Below, one piece after another: positions 5,116-5,578 of a stretch of 5,578 nucleotides of DNA (position 1 is the stretch's first letter; every line of letters begins with the position of its first letter). The notes beneath the pieces were generated by a model. The model had not been told where the DNA came from, did no database searches, and worked only from the letters and a program-made list of their open reading frames with translations. The stretch comes from CAVPGH01 sp046726955 (GTDB taxonomy: Bacteria > Acidobacteriota > Vicinamibacteria > Fen-336). The position numbers and the translations under genes were made by a program. Where the stretch lies: assembly GCA_046726955.1 (NCBI GenBank), contig JBKPBQ010000512.1, positions 1-5,578 on the forward strand, in the 5' to 3' direction.

Positions 5116-5481
5116 GTGGGCGATCTCGCCCTGCGGCTGGCCTCCGAGTCGGCGTCGCTCGTCGGTGACGCGGCCCGCCTCCTGAGCGCGGAAGCCCAGG
5201 AACGGGTCGTGGAGCTGCGGCCGGCCCTCGGCTGGCTGTCGGCGGCGGCCGGAGCCCTCGTGCTGGGCCTGACCGCCGCCGGCGCGGCCGCGGTGGCCGG
5301 GCTCGCCGAGGTGATGCCGCTCTGGGCCGCCGCCCTCGTCGTCGCGGTCCTGGCGCTCGCGCTGAGCGTCGCCGCCACGCGCGCCGCGTTCGCGCGGCTT
5401 CGCCGCCTGGCGAGGCCTCCCGAGCAGACGCTCGGCGCGCTCAAGGAGGGAATCGAATGGCTGCGACTTCCTCGCACCTGA
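5116..5481 (+). CDS. Holin-superfamily membrane protein (DUF1469/YqjE-like)
   Basis: From GTG 5116, with GAGG (5105-5108) seven bases upstream, the product is 121 residues. An amphipathic N-terminal helix (about 1-37, G-D-L-A-L-R-L-A-S-E-S-A-S-L-V) is followed by two closely spaced membrane segments (about 41-63 and 68-88). The loop between them has the P-L-W-A-A-A-L-V-V motif. The tail ends P-P-E-Q-T-L-G-A-L-K-E-G-I-E-W-L-R, the family's hallmark C-terminus. Despite the holin_3_6 family name, chromosomal members are YqjE-like envelope proteins rather than phage lysis genes, and nothing phage-like is nearby. It starts 16 nt after the DUF883-like gene, matching the yqjD-yqjE order of enterobacteria. 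Its function is unproven. Confidence 0.85.
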   Translation: MGDLALRLASESASLVGDAARLLSAEAQERVVELRPALGWLSAAAGALVLGLTAAGAAAVAGLAEVMPLWAAALVVAVLALALSVAATRAAFARLRRLARPPEQTLGALKEGIEWLRLPRT

Positions 5482-5578
5482 CAGGACGCGGCGAGCAACC
5501 GAGTCCGGAGGAGCTCCGAGACCGGTTCACCCGGCGGACTCGCGACGTGGCCGCCACGCTCGACGAGCTGCGGAGCGA
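5457..5578 (+). CDS. DUF3618-like protein, N-terminal part (runs off the right edge)
   Basis: ATG 5457 overlaps the last 25 nt of the holin-like gene and is preceded by AAGGAGG (5443-5449) seven bases upstream, so translational coupling is likely. The visible 40 residues contain S-P-E-E-L-R-D-R-F-T-R-R-T-R-D-V-A-A-T-L-D-E-L, which fits the DUF3618 opening motif (pattern P-E-E-L-R-x-x-I-x-x-T-R-x-x-L-x-x-T-L-D-A-L). Members usually have an amphipathic helical stretch and a C-terminal membrane anchor and occur beside DUF883 and DUF1469 genes, as here. The C-terminus is outside the window, so the family call rests on a short motif plus context. Confidence 0.7.
   Translation, partial: MAATSSHLTGRGEQPSPEELRDRFTRRTRDVAATLDELRS

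Noticed and set aside
5116..5481. Phage lysis module or prophage edge suggested by the holin family name
   Set aside because: No endolysin, integrase or phage structural genes are nearby, and the neighbours match chromosomal yqj-type envelope genes.
1..5578. CRISPR arrays, tRNA/rRNA genes, insertion sequences or long repeats
   Set aside because: I saw no regularly spaced repeats, no tRNA-like cloverleaf and no transposase or inverted terminal repeats anywhere in the window.

Overview
The window is very GC-rich (about 70% by eye) with compact, Shine-Dalgarno-led genes. It holds a ferredoxin-dependent 2-oxoacid oxidoreductase operon, a small membrane-stress operon and a cluster of smaller genes. 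The style suggests an uncultured high-GC, probably diderm bacterium, for example of the Acidobacteriota, Methylomirabilota/Rokubacteria or Myxococcota type. No rRNA or lineage-specific marker is present, so this is only a guess. If the main finding is right, the organism also makes selenoproteins.

Left part (1-1111). A partial gene runs in from the left edge and encodes the C-terminal end of an RsbW-type anti-sigma-factor ATPase/kinase. Convergent to it, on the minus strand, is a DsrE-family gene (235-726). Its frame is interrupted by one UGA (358-360) exactly where the family carries its redox cysteine. Reading resumes in the same frame for 40 more family-like codons to a UAG. Just after the UGA is a compact hairpin that fits the bacterial SECIS pattern. 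I interpret this as a Tat-exported selenoprotein with a Sec-Gly-Ala-Cys redox motif that ordinary gene calling would truncate or call a pseudogene. It is the most interesting item in the window. Head-to-head with it lies a probable degraded or start-less gene for a small secreted protein (about 706-1111).

Middle (1112-4466). After a plausible sigma-70-type promoter and a leader of about 180 nt comes a tight three-gene operon. It encodes a 77-residue alpha/beta protein that I cannot name (ferredoxin-like fold, NapD-like in character), then KorA (fused gamma-alpha subunit) and KorB (beta subunit with the TPP site and four cluster cysteines). KorAB would interconvert a 2-oxoacid (most likely 2-oxoglutarate) plus CoA with acyl-CoA and CO2, using ferredoxin as electron carrier. 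No ferredoxin-type delta subunit is present.

Right part (4467-5578). A sigma-54 promoter match (GG-N10-GC) precedes a YqjD/YqjE-like set: a DUF883/ElaB-like membrane-anchored coiled-coil protein, a two-TM holin-superfamily (DUF1469/YqjE-like) protein, and the start of a DUF3618-like gene that overlaps the holin gene and runs off the right edge. These are probably co-transcribed cell-envelope or stress genes.
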